Positions 43,832-52,736 of a stretch of 64,000 nucleotides of DNA are shown here, one piece after another. A program made the translations under genes and the position numbers. The DNA comes from Flectobacillus longus (GTDB lineage: Bacteria > Bacteroidota > Bacteroidia > Cytophagales > Spirosomataceae), in the NCBI RefSeq assembly GCF_030056705.1, contig NZ_JASHIC010000005.1, positions 62,001-126,000 on the forward strand, written 5' to 3'. The notes under the pieces were generated by a model. The model was not told where the DNA came from. It did not search any database and saw nothing but the letters and a program-made list of their open reading frames with translations. Within the stretch, counting starts at the first letter, position 1. Every line of letters starts with the position of its first letter.

Positions 43832-44719
43832 TTATTTTTTACCTCTAACAGCACGTGCAATCATATCCCATTTTTCATCTGGTACTTCATTTAAGGCTGA
43901 GAACTCACCAGCACCCATCAACCACTCACCTCCGTCGATAGTAATTACTTCACCATTGATATAAGATGAGAAATCTGACATTAGAAACGCTGCCAAATTA
44001 GCCAATTCTTGATGATCACCCACTCGCTTGAGAGGAATACGGCTTGCTGGATCAAACTTCTTAGCAAGGTCATGTCCCATAGCTTCAGCAGGAAATAGCC
44101 TTTCCCATGCACCCTCAGTTGGAAATGGTCCTGGAGCAATAGCATTGAAACGGATACCATATTTATAGCCCCATTCAACGGCCAACGAGCGTGTCAAGGC
44201 TAAAACACCAGCTTTGGCAGTTGCAGAAGGAACAACATAACCCGAGCCTGTCCATGAGTAAGTGGTCACAATACTCATCACAGTTCCTTTAATCTGGTTT
44301 TCTATCCAATATTTTCCAAATGCCAAACTAAAATTATAAGTACCTTTCAACACGATATCAACCACCACATCAAATGCCTTGTGAGTGAGTCGTTCGGTAG
44401 GACTAATGAAATTCCCTGCTGCATTGTTGACTAACCCTTCTACACTCCCAAAATGTTCAATTGCTGTTTTAAGGACATTTTCTACTTCGTCATAGTTACG
44501 TGCATCACATGCCACTGGAAGAATTTTTCCACCAGTTAATTCTTCTAATTCTTTGGCAGTTGCTTCCAATACAGGGAGTTTTCGGGAAGCAATTACCACG
44601 TTTGCCCCTAATTCTAGAAAGTATTTTGACATAGACTTTCCTAGTCCAGTGCCTCCTCCTGTCACTACAATGGTCTTACCTTGTAAGGCTCCGTCTCTTA
44701 GCATGGGTTGGTTAAACAT
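43832..44719 (-). CDS. Short-chain dehydrogenase/reductase, 2,4-dienoyl-CoA reductase-like
   Basis: About 295 residues from the ATG at 44719 (MFNQPMLRDG). The Rossmann cofactor loop is VVTGGGTGLGKSM, followed by NNAAGNFISPTERLT, the catalytic region with Ser-Tyr-Lys around TTYSWTGSGYVVPSATAKAG, and GPFPTEGAW. The NNAAGNF and PFPTEG segments are typical of the peroxisomal/bacterial 2,4-dienoyl-CoA reductase branch, which removes double bonds during unsaturated fatty-acid oxidation. The substrate is not proven; other SDR oxidoreductases remain possible. Transcribed alone. Confidence 0.86.
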   Translation of the reverse strand: MFNQPMLRDGALQGKTIVVTGGGTGLGKSMSKYFLELGANVVIASRKLPVLEATAKELEELTGGKILPVACDARNYDEVENVLKTAIEHFGSVEGLVNNAAGNFISPTERLTHKAFDVVVDIVLKGTYNFSLAFGKYWIENQIKGTVMSIVTTYSWTGSGYVVPSATAKAGVLALTRSLAVEWGYKYGIRFNAIAPGPFPTEGAWERLFPAEAMGHDLAKKFDPASRIPLKRVGDHQELANLAAFLMSDFSSYINGEVITIDGGEWLMGAGEFSALNEVPDEKWDMIARAVRGKK

Positions 44720-45085
44720 AGCTATTGTAAGGTTAAAAATTTTCAACAAATACTTCTGATAGTATATACTTTATCAAAGATTGAATCGTAGTTCCTTGTC
44801 AGTTCAAACCATTAGAATTTACAGGTTATCCTATCTGATTACTCGTAATTTCACAGAAAAATAGCTTATAAGGTTTAAATAGTTAGCTTTGTTTTTCTAT
44901 ATTTTTTAAAGATAAAGTTCTATCTGAAAGCAATTTCGGATAAATAAAATTATTATGCAAGCATACTAATTGAGAATTTTAGAAAAAAATGAAAGCAGCA
45001 ACATGAGATAAAAAATATTGGAAATGAAAAAAGCCCTGCAATTGTTGCAGGGCTTTTATATAGTACTCGGAGAGCTTTGGGTAGA
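44720..45085. other. Intergenic region between yceI and the SDR gene
   Basis: 366 bases, AT-rich. It holds the yceI terminator at 45027-45058 and otherwise nothing I can support. Confidence 0.5.
45027..45058 (-). terminator. Terminator hairpin after yceI
   Basis: AAAAGCCCTGCA pairs perfectly with TGCAGGGCTTTT around five bases, with runs of A and T on both sides, 28 bases after the yceI stop on the minus strand. Confidence 0.85.
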
Positions 45086-45682
45086 TTATTTACCAGCTAC
45101 CAAAGTTACGTCCAAGTTGAATACATCGTCGATAGCTTTATCACCGATTGATTCGAAGAATTTCTTAGAACCATATTTGATGTTGAAATCTGTACGGTCA
45201 ACTGGGATTTTAGCAGTTGCAGTTACTTTCCCAGCAGCAGAAGTAATTGTAGCAGGGAAAGTGATAGATTTTGTAATACCGTGCAAAGTCAAATCACCAG
45301 TGATGTTTGAACCAGCAACTTTAGTGATTTTGAAAGTAGCAGTTGGGAATTTTTCTACTTCGAAGAAATCACCTGTAGTGATGTGGCTGATGAATTTTTG
45401 GTTGTAACCAGCATCAGTGATGTCAGTACAAACGATAGATTTCATATCGATAGTGAAAGTACCACCTGTTACTTTACCTTTAGCTACTGAAAGGTTACCG
45501 TTGCTGATGCTGATAAATCCTTCGTGCTGACCAGTTACTTTTTTAGCCAACCAGTGGATTTTAGAACCTTTAGTATCTACTGCCAAACCTTCAGCAGCTT
45601 TTTTAGGAGCGTTACCAGCGATAGCTGAACTCAATACTGTTGCAGATACAAATAAACTTGCGATGAATTTAATAGCTTTCAT
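45086..45682 (-). CDS. YceI-family periplasmic protein
   Basis: 198 residues. A signal peptide (about 1-22, ending SAIAGNA) precedes a lipocalin-like YceI domain: GSKIHWLAKKVTGQHEGFI, FTIDMKSIVCTDI, FFEVEKFPTATFKIT, ITGDLTLHGITKSI and VDRTDFNIKYGSKKFF. YceI proteins bind isoprenoid or other long apolar molecules in the periplasm. Two MarR regulators lie directly upstream on the same strand, and a palindrome at 45736-45768, between yceI and the nearer regulator, is a likely operator. Confidence 0.94.
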   Translation of the reverse strand: MKAIKFIASLFVSATVLSSAIAGNAPKKAAEGLAVDTKGSKIHWLAKKVTGQHEGFISISNGNLSVAKGKVTGGTFTIDMKSIVCTDITDAGYNQKFISHITTGDFFEVEKFPTATFKITKVAGSNITGDLTLHGITKSITFPATITSAAGKVTATAKIPVDRTDFNIKYGSKKFFESIGDKAIDDVFNLDVTLVAGK

Positions 45683-45735
45683 TTTATTGAAAATTTTTTT
45701 TAGTGAATATTAATAATAAGGAGTTTAATACAATT

Positions 45736-45768
45736 TTGATTTAGCTCAATTGAGTACTAAATATCAAA
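45736..45768. promoter_or_regulatory. Candidate MarR operator upstream of yceI
   Basis: TTGATTTAG, CTCAATTGAG, TACTAAATATCAA: a perfect 10-bp palindrome at 45744-45753 flanked by arms that are complementary apart from a two-base insertion. It lies 54 bases before the yceI start. Which regulator binds is inference. Confidence 0.45.
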
Positions 45769-45780
45769 TTAGGATATCGA

Positions 45781-46239
45781 TTATTCAGTCGAACCTCTGA
45801 GTTTATCTAAAAGATGACTAAGTGTAAGGGCTTCTTCAGGCGTTAGCTTATGAAGTGCCGTTTCCCATTCTGATTGTTGGTTGTCTAATTCTGCCAATAA
45901 AGCCAAACCTTTATCTGTAATGATAACATCTACTTGACGACGGTCGTGTGGACATTCTCGGCGGATTACTAAGTCTTTCAGAATAAGCTTGTCAACCAAT
46001 CTTGAGGCATTTGACATTTTATCAAGCATACGCTCAATAATTCCGCATACTGTAATAGGGTTTGGGTGTTGTCCTCTCAGAATTCTCAAAACATTATATT
46101 GCTGTAACGTTACATCATAACGTTTCAGTAAATCACTTTGTAATGTGCAAAGCCAGTTGTTTGTGTACATAATGTTCACAACGGCCTTGGTATAAGGTGA
46201 TTTGAATGCTTTTTGCTGTATGTCTTGTTCGATACTCAT
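45781..46239 (-). CDS. MarR-family regulator 1
   Basis: 152 residues from the ATG at 46239 (MSIEQDIQQKAF). The upstream 14 codons overlap its own promoter, so they are excluded. The winged-helix core reads YNVLRILRGQHPNPITVCGIIERM, MSNASRLVDKLILKDLVIR and CPHDRRQVDVIITDKG, the DxRxxxVxIT wing being diagnostic. It resembles regulator 2 closely. Its promoter (46252-46281) overlaps TTTAATGTA-type half-sites, suggesting autoregulation. It lies between yceI and regulator 2, all on one strand. Confidence 0.92.
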   Translation of the reverse strand: MSIEQDIQQKAFKSPYTKAVVNIMYTNNWLCTLQSDLLKRYDVTLQQYNVLRILRGQHPNPITVCGIIERMLDKMSNASRLVDKLILKDLVIRRECPHDRRQVDVIITDKGLALLAELDNQQSEWETALHKLTPEEALTLSHLLDKLRGSTE

Positions 46240-46251
46240 AATTTGATGATA

Positions 46252-46281
46252 CAAATTTAATGTAAAAACATTTGATGTCAA
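46252..46281 (-). promoter_or_regulatory. Promoter of MarR regulator 1 with overlapping operator half-sites
   Basis: On the minus strand TTG of TTGACA (46281-46279) and TAAATTTG (46259-46252) are 19 bases apart. TTTAATGTA (46256-46264) overlaps the -7, and TTTGATGT with TACATTAAA (46271-46290) forms an imperfect palindrome over the -33. Confidence 0.65.
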
Positions 46282-46442
46282 TACATTAAAATGTTAATTT
46301 TTTGTTAACGTTATTTAGTAGTCTGTAAATCAATGTGTTATATTTTATAAAAAATGTAATTAAATGAAATTTAGAGATTTTATTAACAAATTTTTCTAAA
46401 ATGATTGTTAAATTAATAGAAGATGGTTCTTCTTTGGTAGCT

Positions 46443-46898
46443 TTAAGCTTCATCTTGTAATTTTTGAAGCAACTCATCTAATTGTTCAAGTTCTGATTGG
46501 CTCATTTGAATGCTTTGTGATTCCCAAACCTCAATCAGCTCGTTGAGTTCGTTGGTGATTTGGATTCCTTCTTCCGTAATAAGTACCTCAACGACTCTTT
46601 TATCGGTTGAAGACTTTTTTCTTTCCACAAATCCTTTTTGTTCAAGCTTATCTACAAGCCTCGAAACATTTGACATTTGATCTCTCATACTATCGATAAT
46701 TGTGTTGATACAGAGCGGAGTAGGATAGGAGAGCTGCAAAATCTTGAGAACACTATACTGTTGTTCGCTGAGCGAATACGGTTTTATAATCTGGCTAAAT
46801 TCAGACACTAACCAGTTATTGGTAAACATCATGTTGACCGTTAGTTTCTGATAAGGGTTCGCAAAAGATTTTTGCTTAATATCTTTTTCAATGGACAT
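46443..46898 (-). CDS. MarR-family regulator 2
   Basis: 151 residues from the ATG at 46898 (MSIEKDIKQKSF), the same N terminus as regulator 1; 47 codons further upstream are open but have no homology to it. The winged helix shows QYSVLKILQLSYPTPLCINTIIDSM, MSNVSRLVDKLEQKGFV and STDKRVVEVLITEEG. The two regulators clearly arose by tandem duplication. Having two next to yceI suggests response to different ligands or formation of a heterodimer (inference). Confidence 0.92.
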   Translation of the reverse strand: MSIEKDIKQKSFANPYQKLTVNMMFTNNWLVSEFSQIIKPYSLSEQQYSVLKILQLSYPTPLCINTIIDSMRDQMSNVSRLVDKLEQKGFVERKKSSTDKRVVEVLITEEGIQITNELNELIEVWESQSIQMSQSELEQLDELLQKLQDEA

Positions 46899-47111
46899 AA
46901 TTTTAAATTTTGTGTGTACAGACCTAGAGTTGCGAAAATTATAATAGTACAAAATAGCGTTATCAAGAGTAGCAAATACTCTTCCGATAATGTCCATTAA
47001 TGTGGATTTTGTAAAATTATAAATGATGTTTTTCTGCAAGAAGCCAGAGCTTTACATCAATTTAAGAGAAGTATTTAAAGGAGGTGGTTAATTGCTCACA
47101 AATATACTCAA

Positions 47112-49007
47112 TTATCGGAAGGGCACGATTTCTGGTGCTGAAATATCAAAATCTTTGAGTCGATAGTTATATGTATCACTAAACGAAGCATTGAGTACTG
47201 CTATATTGGGCAAGTTGGGGAAATAGGTGAATTTGAGTTGAAAAGTATTAAATGTCAGGTTTTCGTTTCGTAATCTTACACCTAAACCTATCCCAGTATA
47301 GGGATATTGAGTAAATAAAAATCGATTTCTAGGTGTGACAAAAGCCATATCTAACTGAAAAAAAGGCGCTAAGCGAAATCCTACAAAGTTGACTTTCGAA
47401 AACCAAACGGCTTGATATCCTAGGGCTAGCTTTTTGCTACCCCATAGTCTATCGCTATTGATTCCCAAAATGCCATTTTCGCCATTGATATTGAGATATT
47501 CACCTGTATAGCGTTGTACACCAAAAGCATATTTGAGATTGATAAAATGACGCAGTTTGGCTTTTGGTAGTGTATATAATCTCGAAAAATAATTAGATTC
47601 GATACTTACCCCTGCTGTGCCATTGGTATAGGCACCGGCATTGAGTAAAGCATACAAATAGCCTGAATTGTTGAGATATTGCCCTCTCGCCAGTTTTATC
47701 CCCGAATAAAAGCGACTGCCAAAAGCATCAGAATATTCTTTTCCCGCCACAAAAGTAGCCAGATAACCATAGGGAACGTCTTCTGTGATCCCGAAGCCAT
47801 AAATCAAAAAATCACGTTTATAACGTCTATTCGAAAAGCCAATGCCTACTAAGTATTGTTCTTGATTGCGAAAAAGCTGATTGGTATCGGCTGTTACTAC
47901 AGGGCGCTGGGTGTAATTAATACTGGTAAATCTTAGCCCGACGATAAATCTTGTGCGAGCTTGGTTTTCGGGACTAAGAAAAGGAAGTTTGTATGAACGA
48001 GCAAGCCAAAAATCTACATAATTTCTTGCCGTTGGAAAATACAAAGGTAAGGTGTCATTTTGCATGAGTGTTCGAGCGTCAAATCCTCTTGTCGTAACTC
48101 TCAAATCTCGATCATGACTCATTTCAAAGCCTCCTGCCATTTTCATTTCTGGCGTTAGAAATGGTCTGAAAAAACGCAAAGCATAGCGATTTGTTTGTCT
48201 GCGAAACGACAAATCTAACTGCCCCGTAATAAAGGAACGACCGATATATGGAATGGTATAAGTGGTAGCGTATTCGAGTTTGGGTGATTCTTTTTGATTG
48301 ATATAAAAAGTGTTTCTCCACGAATGACCTAGTCCTCGAAAGTTTACTTGATTGATACTCAAATCATAACGGTCAAAACCCCCAAAGTTGACATCAGGAA
48401 TTAATGACCAAATATCTTGCGTGATTACCAACAAATCTACCAAGTTGGGATATTGTTCATCAGGAACTACCAAAATGCGGGCATCGTGCAAAATGGTACT
48501 ATTACGCATCACACGCTCATTGTCACGAAGGCGGTCGGCATCGATAATATCACCAGTATGAAATAATAGAAAGGATTTTCGGATGATACTTTCTCGGGTA
48601 TTGGTATGTAGTGCACTAAAAAACTTCTCAAATCCCTGCGCTTTACGAGTGGTATCATTGACACTTTCGCCAAAAACACGAAGGGTTTTGACATAGATTT
48701 TACGCACAACTCGACCTTCATATTCCTGAAAGGGATTTTCGTCAATTTTTACAACCTCCTGACCTGCTGAGTTTTGGTTGTAAACATCTTTGAAGAGTGC
48801 ATGATAAATTTCGTTGAGAATACGATTTTTTGAAAATCGTTTTTTTAGATTTGAATAAAGCAGACTATCATCTTTATTTTTCTTTACTTGATAATCTTCT
48901 GGAATAAAGGCTTGAACAGAATCTTTTTGTTGAGCGTGAGTAGATATTGGCACAAATACAAGCCAAAAAGCCACCGTAACCAGTGCGAGAATTTCACTCA
49001 GGCTCAT
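47112..49007 (-). CDS. BamA/TamA-superfamily outer-membrane beta-barrel protein
   Basis: 631 residues from the ATG at 49007; the preceding 19 codons do not add to the signal peptide, which begins MSLSEILALVTVAFWLV and ends STHAQQ. An N-terminal POTRA-like region follows (GRVVRKIYVKTLRVFGESV, DIIDADRLRDNERVMRNST, LVDLLVITQDIWSLIPDVNFGG), then some 400 residues of alternating aromatic beta-strands ending in an outer-membrane-type strand, close to VPFR. It resembles BamA/ShlB-type barrels with a shortened POTRA set. Role probably in outer-membrane insertion or transport; cargo unknown. Confidence 0.82.
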   Translation of the reverse strand: MSLSEILALVTVAFWLVFVPISTHAQQKDSVQAFIPEDYQVKKNKDDSLLYSNLKKRFSKNRILNEIYHALFKDVYNQNSAGQEVVKIDENPFQEYEGRVVRKIYVKTLRVFGESVNDTTRKAQGFEKFFSALHTNTRESIIRKSFLLFHTGDIIDADRLRDNERVMRNSTILHDARILVVPDEQYPNLVDLLVITQDIWSLIPDVNFGGFDRYDLSINQVNFRGLGHSWRNTFYINQKESPKLEYATTYTIPYIGRSFITGQLDLSFRRQTNRYALRFFRPFLTPEMKMAGGFEMSHDRDLRVTTRGFDARTLMQNDTLPLYFPTARNYVDFWLARSYKLPFLSPENQARTRFIVGLRFTSINYTQRPVVTADTNQLFRNQEQYLVGIGFSNRRYKRDFLIYGFGITEDVPYGYLATFVAGKEYSDAFGSRFYSGIKLARGQYLNNSGYLYALLNAGAYTNGTAGVSIESNYFSRLYTLPKAKLRHFINLKYAFGVQRYTGEYLNINGENGILGINSDRLWGSKKLALGYQAVWFSKVNFVGFRLAPFFQLDMAFVTPRNRFLFTQYPYTGIGLGVRLRNENLTFNTFQLKFTYFPNLPNIAVLNASFSDTYNYRLKDFDISAPEIVPFR

Positions 49008-49093
49008 GTTCCTACAAGGTTTTGTGGGTATAATTGGCTTATTTTGTAGAAATTTGCATATCATATATAAACAAAAATACGAAAACTCTCAGA

Positions 49094-49672
49094 ATGCTAA
49101 CATTAAATTATCCACTTGTTTTAGCTTCAAATTCGCCACGTCGACAACAATTACTTAAAGATGCTGGTTTTGAATTTAGTGTCAAAGTAAAATCAACTAA
49201 TGAAGATTTTCCTGATACGATGCCCGCGCCTGAAGTTCCTGTATTTTTGGCCCAAAAGAAAGCTTTGGCTTTTCAGGAAGAAATCGAAAATCAAATTATC
49301 CTGACAGCCGATACAATCGTAGTGGTTGATGGCTTGATATTGAATAAACCACAAGACAAAGCTGAAGCTAAGTGGATGTTGCAAAAGCTTTCGGGACGCA
49401 AACACCAAGTAATTACAGGAGTTTGTGTAATGACAAAAGATTCTCTTGAAAGCTATAGCGATACCACAGATGTATTTTTCAGAGAATTAACGGACGCCGA
49501 AATTGATTATTATATCGAAAACTGTAAACCTTTCGACAAAGCGGGAAGCTATGGTGTACAAGATTTTGTAGGAATGGTGGGTATTCCTCGTATCGAAGGC
49601 TCATATTTTACCGTAATGGGTTTGCCCGTACATATTGTATATGATGCGCTTAAGAAATTTAGTGAATTGTGA
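49094..49672 (+). CDS. maf: Maf-family nucleoside triphosphate pyrophosphatase
   Basis: 193 residues from the ATG at 49094, giving the classic N terminus PLVLASNSPRRQQLLKDAG. Further Maf motifs: TADTIVVVDG (catalytic Asp), KPQDKAEAKWMLQKLSGRKHQVITGV, and KAGSYGVQDFVG. Maf enzymes hydrolyse modified or canonical nucleotides such as dTTP, UTP or m5UTP, keeping them out of nucleic acids. It is divergent from the barrel-protein gene, with 86 bases between the starts, and is followed 58 bases later by rlmF. Confidence 0.95.
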   Translation: MLTLNYPLVLASNSPRRQQLLKDAGFEFSVKVKSTNEDFPDTMPAPEVPVFLAQKKALAFQEEIENQIILTADTIVVVDGLILNKPQDKAEAKWMLQKLSGRKHQVITGVCVMTKDSLESYSDTTDVFFRELTDAEIDYYIENCKPFDKAGSYGVQDFVGMVGIPRIEGSYFTVMGLPVHIVYDALKKFSEL

Positions 49673-49730
49673 ATGAGTAAAAGGCCATAAAATTCACCAT
49701 TCACAACTCACTCAATTACCAATAAAACAC

Positions 49731-50663
49731 ATGCTTCATTCAAGAAATAAACATCAAGAACGATATGATATGGAGGCACTTATGAAGGTGTCGCCAGAGT
49801 TAAAACCTTTCGTATTTATTAATCAATATGGTAGTCAAACCATCGATTTTGCTAACCCTGCTGCTGTAAAGTTGTTGAATAAAGCTATTTTGAAAGCTTT
49901 TTACAAAATCGAATATTGGGATATTCCATTGCATTATCTGTGTCCACCGATTCCAGGACGAGCAGATTATTTGCATTACACCGCCGATTTATTGGCAGAA
50001 GCCAACAATGGTCAGATTCCTACAGGTAAGGAAATAAAAGTTTTTGATGTTGGGGTAGGGGCTAACTGCGTCTATCCTATCATCGGTCATGCCGAATATG
50101 GCTGGCGTTTTGTAGGCTCGGAGGTAGATAAAACTGCTATGAAATCGGCACAGAACATTGTTATTACCAATTCGAATCTTAAAAACAATGTGGATGTTCG
50201 TTTACAAAATCGCCCCGACCAAATTTTGGAAGGTATTATCCGTACCCAAGAATTATTTGATTTGGTAATTTGTAATCCGCCCTTCCATGCTTCGGCTGAA
50301 GAAGCCTCTGCAAGTTCTATTCGTAAGCAACAGAATCTTACTGGCAAAAAAGTACAAAATGCTTCACTCAATTTTGGCGGACAAAGTCTTGAACTGTGGT
50401 GTGAAGGAGGAGAGCTAAAGTTTATTTGGCAAATGATTCAGGAAAGTAAAATGTTTGCTAAAAACTGCCTTTGGTTTTCTTCTTTGGTTTCGAAAAAAGA
50501 TAACTTAAAAAGCTTGTACAAAGCCCTCGATAAAACGGATGTTACCGATTATCGCATTATCGAAATGTCGCATGGTCAAAAAATAAGTCGTATTTTAGTA
50601 TGGACGTATTTTTCTGAAGAAGAAAGAAAAGCTTGGGCAAAAGCTAGATTTGTGAATAAGTAA
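49731..50663 (+). CDS. rlmF: 23S rRNA adenine-1618 N6-methyltransferase
   Basis: 310 residues. Typical RlmF N terminus HSRNKHQERYDMEALMKVSPEL, then WDIPLHYLCPPIPGRADYLHY, the SAM-binding KVFDVGVGANCVYPIIG and the catalytic NPPFHAS loop that flips the adenine. It methylates A1618 of 23S rRNA using S-adenosylmethionine. It probably shares a transcript with maf. It is followed by copy 2 of the composite repeat/hairpin element. Confidence 0.95.
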   Translation: MLHSRNKHQERYDMEALMKVSPELKPFVFINQYGSQTIDFANPAAVKLLNKAILKAFYKIEYWDIPLHYLCPPIPGRADYLHYTADLLAEANNGQIPTGKEIKVFDVGVGANCVYPIIGHAEYGWRFVGSEVDKTAMKSAQNIVITNSNLKNNVDVRLQNRPDQILEGIIRTQELFDLVICNPPFHASAEEASASSIRKQQNLTGKKVQNASLNFGGQSLELWCEGGELKFIWQMIQESKMFAKNCLWFSSLVSKKDNLKSLYKALDKTDVTDYRIIEMSHGQKISRILVWTYFSEEERKAWAKARFVNK

Positions 50664-50676
50664 AATAAACTTAACT

Positions 50677-50709
50677 TAACAGTAGAGACGCAATAATTGC
50701 GTCTTAAGC
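50677..50709 (-). repeat. GACGYAA inverted-repeat motif, copy 2 (reverse orientation)
   Basis: Read on the minus strand: GCTTAAGACGCAA, TTA, TTGCGTCTCTACTGTTA. Arms GACGCAA/TTGCGTC are perfectly complementary. Close match to 14603-14636. Confidence 0.8.
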
Positions 50710-50722
50710 TGAGTAAAATCTA

Positions 50723-50788
50723 TCTAAGTTTTCATCAAAAAAGCGGTCGGAAAATATTTTCCGACCGCTTTTTTGATGAAAACTTAGA
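50723..50788. terminator. 66-bp perfect palindrome, probable terminator of rlmF
   Basis: The 33 bases from 50723 (TCTAAGTTTTCATC, then A6, GCGGTCGG, AAAAT) are followed immediately by their exact reverse complement. The core matches the hairpin at 14536-14579. A T6 run in the right arm allows termination in either direction. Confidence 0.85.
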
Positions 50789-51002
50789 GAATAACCCCAA
50801 TCTTAAAATTAGGGATGACTCATGTTTATAATTTCAAAATTCGAGAGACCTTTTGCTAAATCCAAATATCCTATCTGCAAAAAAATAACTTTAAGACTAG
50901 TAGGTGTAAATCAATACTTTGTGTACTTCACATATAGAGGAGAAAATCTCCTTATCTTTATGAAGTTCCATTTTTCTTTATCTCAAACTTATTTCATTTA
51001 TT

Positions 51003-52451
51003 ATGTTCAAAAAACTATTTGCACTAAGCTTTTTGCTTAGTATCTCCCTTATGGGCTTGGGTCAAACGCAAAAGCCTCTTTCAAAAGAAGATAGTCTCCT
51101 CAAAGTTTACCGAAAAATTGCCGATACTGGCGATGCCATCGAGCTGAAAAAAGTAGATACTGAAATTGCTCGTTTACTAAAATCTTCCGAAGAAAAGGAT
51201 TTTACTTTTGCCGTTCGTGTGGCATATTCCATCAAACAAAGCTCTTTGGCTGATTCTATTAACAAGTTGGCAGTTCAGAAATTCCCAACAGGAAAAGCGG
51301 CGTTAATGGCTGCTTATAATTTGGTCATTCAAGCACCACAGGAAATAAAAGTTAAGTTGGACGCTTATGAAACATTCCTAAAAAAGTTTCCTGAACCTGC
51401 CGAAAAGTCTGATATTGTTTATGACTACGCTCGTTCAGAGGTTGCCTCTACGTACGCCAAAGCAGGCGATGCCGTAAATAATGCTTTGTGGCTGTCCAAA
51501 ATAAGAACGCAATCTTATAAAGGGATAGCTCAGGCTTCTAATTCTCAAATGTTTTTACAAAAAGGCGATTTTGTAACGGCTGAAAAATTGGCTTTTGAAG
51601 GGCTACAAAACTCAAAGGCATCTTTGGAAAACAATCCAAACCCTAATGCAAAAAATGACTATTTTTATTACTTGCAAAACTACACAAGCTTATTGTATAA
51701 AATCAAAAAGTATGATGAAGCATTGAAGTACATCAACGAACTTCGTAGCAGTCTTGAAGGAAATAAGGTAAACCAAACCAACGAGATTTATGCGCTTATT
51801 TTGACAGGAACAGGTAAGGGAAAAGAAGCTTTACCCATGCTAGCTGAACTCGTGAAAACAGGTAAAGGTAGCAATGAGGTGGCTGTGGCGATAAAAGAAG
51901 CCTATATTCAAACTAATGGAAAAAGTGATGGTTTTGAAAAATACTTGAGTTCATTGCATACCGACATGAAGAAAAGTATTCAGGCAAAATTGGCAAAAGA
52001 ATTGATTTCTCAACCAGCGCCTGCATTTTCGCTTGTTGACTTGGAAGGAAATAAAGTATCATTGGCTGAACTAAAAGGTAAAGTTGTCATTTTGGATTTT
52101 TGGGCTACTTGGTGTGGTCCTTGCAAAAAGTCATTTCCTGCTATGCAAAAGGCATTAGATAAATACAAAGCAGATCCAAACGTGCGCTTTTTGTTTATTG
52201 ATACTTGGGAACGTATTCCTGAACCTAAAAAAGCAGTTCAATCATTTATTACAGAAAATAAATATACATTCTCAGTATTGCTCGACGATAAAAATACCAA
52301 AGTGGTGGATAAATTTGGTATCGTAGGTATTCCAACAAAATTTATCATTGATGGAAAAGGAAACATACGTTACAAATTGATTGGTTTCGAAGGTTCTGAC
52401 GAAGCTGCTGTAGAAGAAATTTCTTATATGATTGAAAGTGTGAGATTGTAG
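51003..52451 (+). CDS. Secreted TlpA-like thioredoxin-fold protein
   Basis: 482 residues. A signal peptide (about 1-20, ending LGQTQ) is followed by a long helical region (about 30-330) with repeat-like, TPR-resembling helices, then a C-terminal thioredoxin-like domain (about 340-482). The redox pair is Cys371 and Cys374 in WATWCGPCKKSFPAM, followed by VGIPTKFIIDGKG with the cis-Pro loop. It should act as a periplasmic disulfide reductase. The fusion of a helical N-terminal half with a TlpA domain is common in Bacteroidota; its target is unknown. A terminator follows. Confidence 0.92.
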   Translation: MFKKLFALSFLLSISLMGLGQTQKPLSKEDSLLKVYRKIADTGDAIELKKVDTEIARLLKSSEEKDFTFAVRVAYSIKQSSLADSINKLAVQKFPTGKAALMAAYNLVIQAPQEIKVKLDAYETFLKKFPEPAEKSDIVYDYARSEVASTYAKAGDAVNNALWLSKIRTQSYKGIAQASNSQMFLQKGDFVTAEKLAFEGLQNSKASLENNPNPNAKNDYFYYLQNYTSLLYKIKKYDEALKYINELRSSLEGNKVNQTNEIYALILTGTGKGKEALPMLAELVKTGKGSNEVAVAIKEAYIQTNGKSDGFEKYLSSLHTDMKKSIQAKLAKELISQPAPAFSLVDLEGNKVSLAELKGKVVILDFWATWCGPCKKSFPAMQKALDKYKADPNVRFLFIDTWERIPEPKKAVQSFITENKYTFSVLLDDKNTKVVDKFGIVGIPTKFIIDGKGNIRYKLIGFEGSDEAAVEEISYMIESVRL

Positions 52452-52482
52452 TTTTATTCTTTCAAGTCTATTTAAAAGCACG

Positions 52483-52516
52483 AAGGCTGTCCCCAAAGGA
52501 TAGCCTTTTTGTTTTT
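52483..52516 (+). terminator. Terminator hairpin
   Basis: AAGGCTGTCC pairs with GGATAGCCTT (one wobble) around five bases, then TTTGTTTTT. It lies 31 bases after the TlpA-like gene. Confidence 0.8.
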
Positions 52517-52736
52517 AAACTTTCTGGTTCAAATCTTAGACTTGGATCTATTTTTTATATAGTTTCCAAACCATAAATCAATATATAGTACTGTGAAATT
52601 ATAGGTTCTTAATAAAACTTGAGAAAAAATAAGCCCAAGTCATAGACTTGAGCTAGTGTTTGCATCCCATTTTATTGTACTTAACTAAGAAAGCCTCTAT
52701 CTTCGTACTTCCATTAACCAATTTTATAAACATTTT

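Larger units (their letters stand above)
50664..51002. other. Intergenic region holding the composite element, copy 2
   Basis: 339 bases: the GACGYAA motif at 50677-50709, the 66-bp palindrome at 50723-50788, and a small GGAGA/TCTCC stem near 50938-50951 before the thioredoxin gene. A short open frame here has no coding signs. Confidence 0.6.

Noticed and set aside
50822-51040. Open frame of 72 codons before the thioredoxin gene
   Set aside because: It overlaps the true signal peptide of the TlpA-like protein and has no recognisable features.
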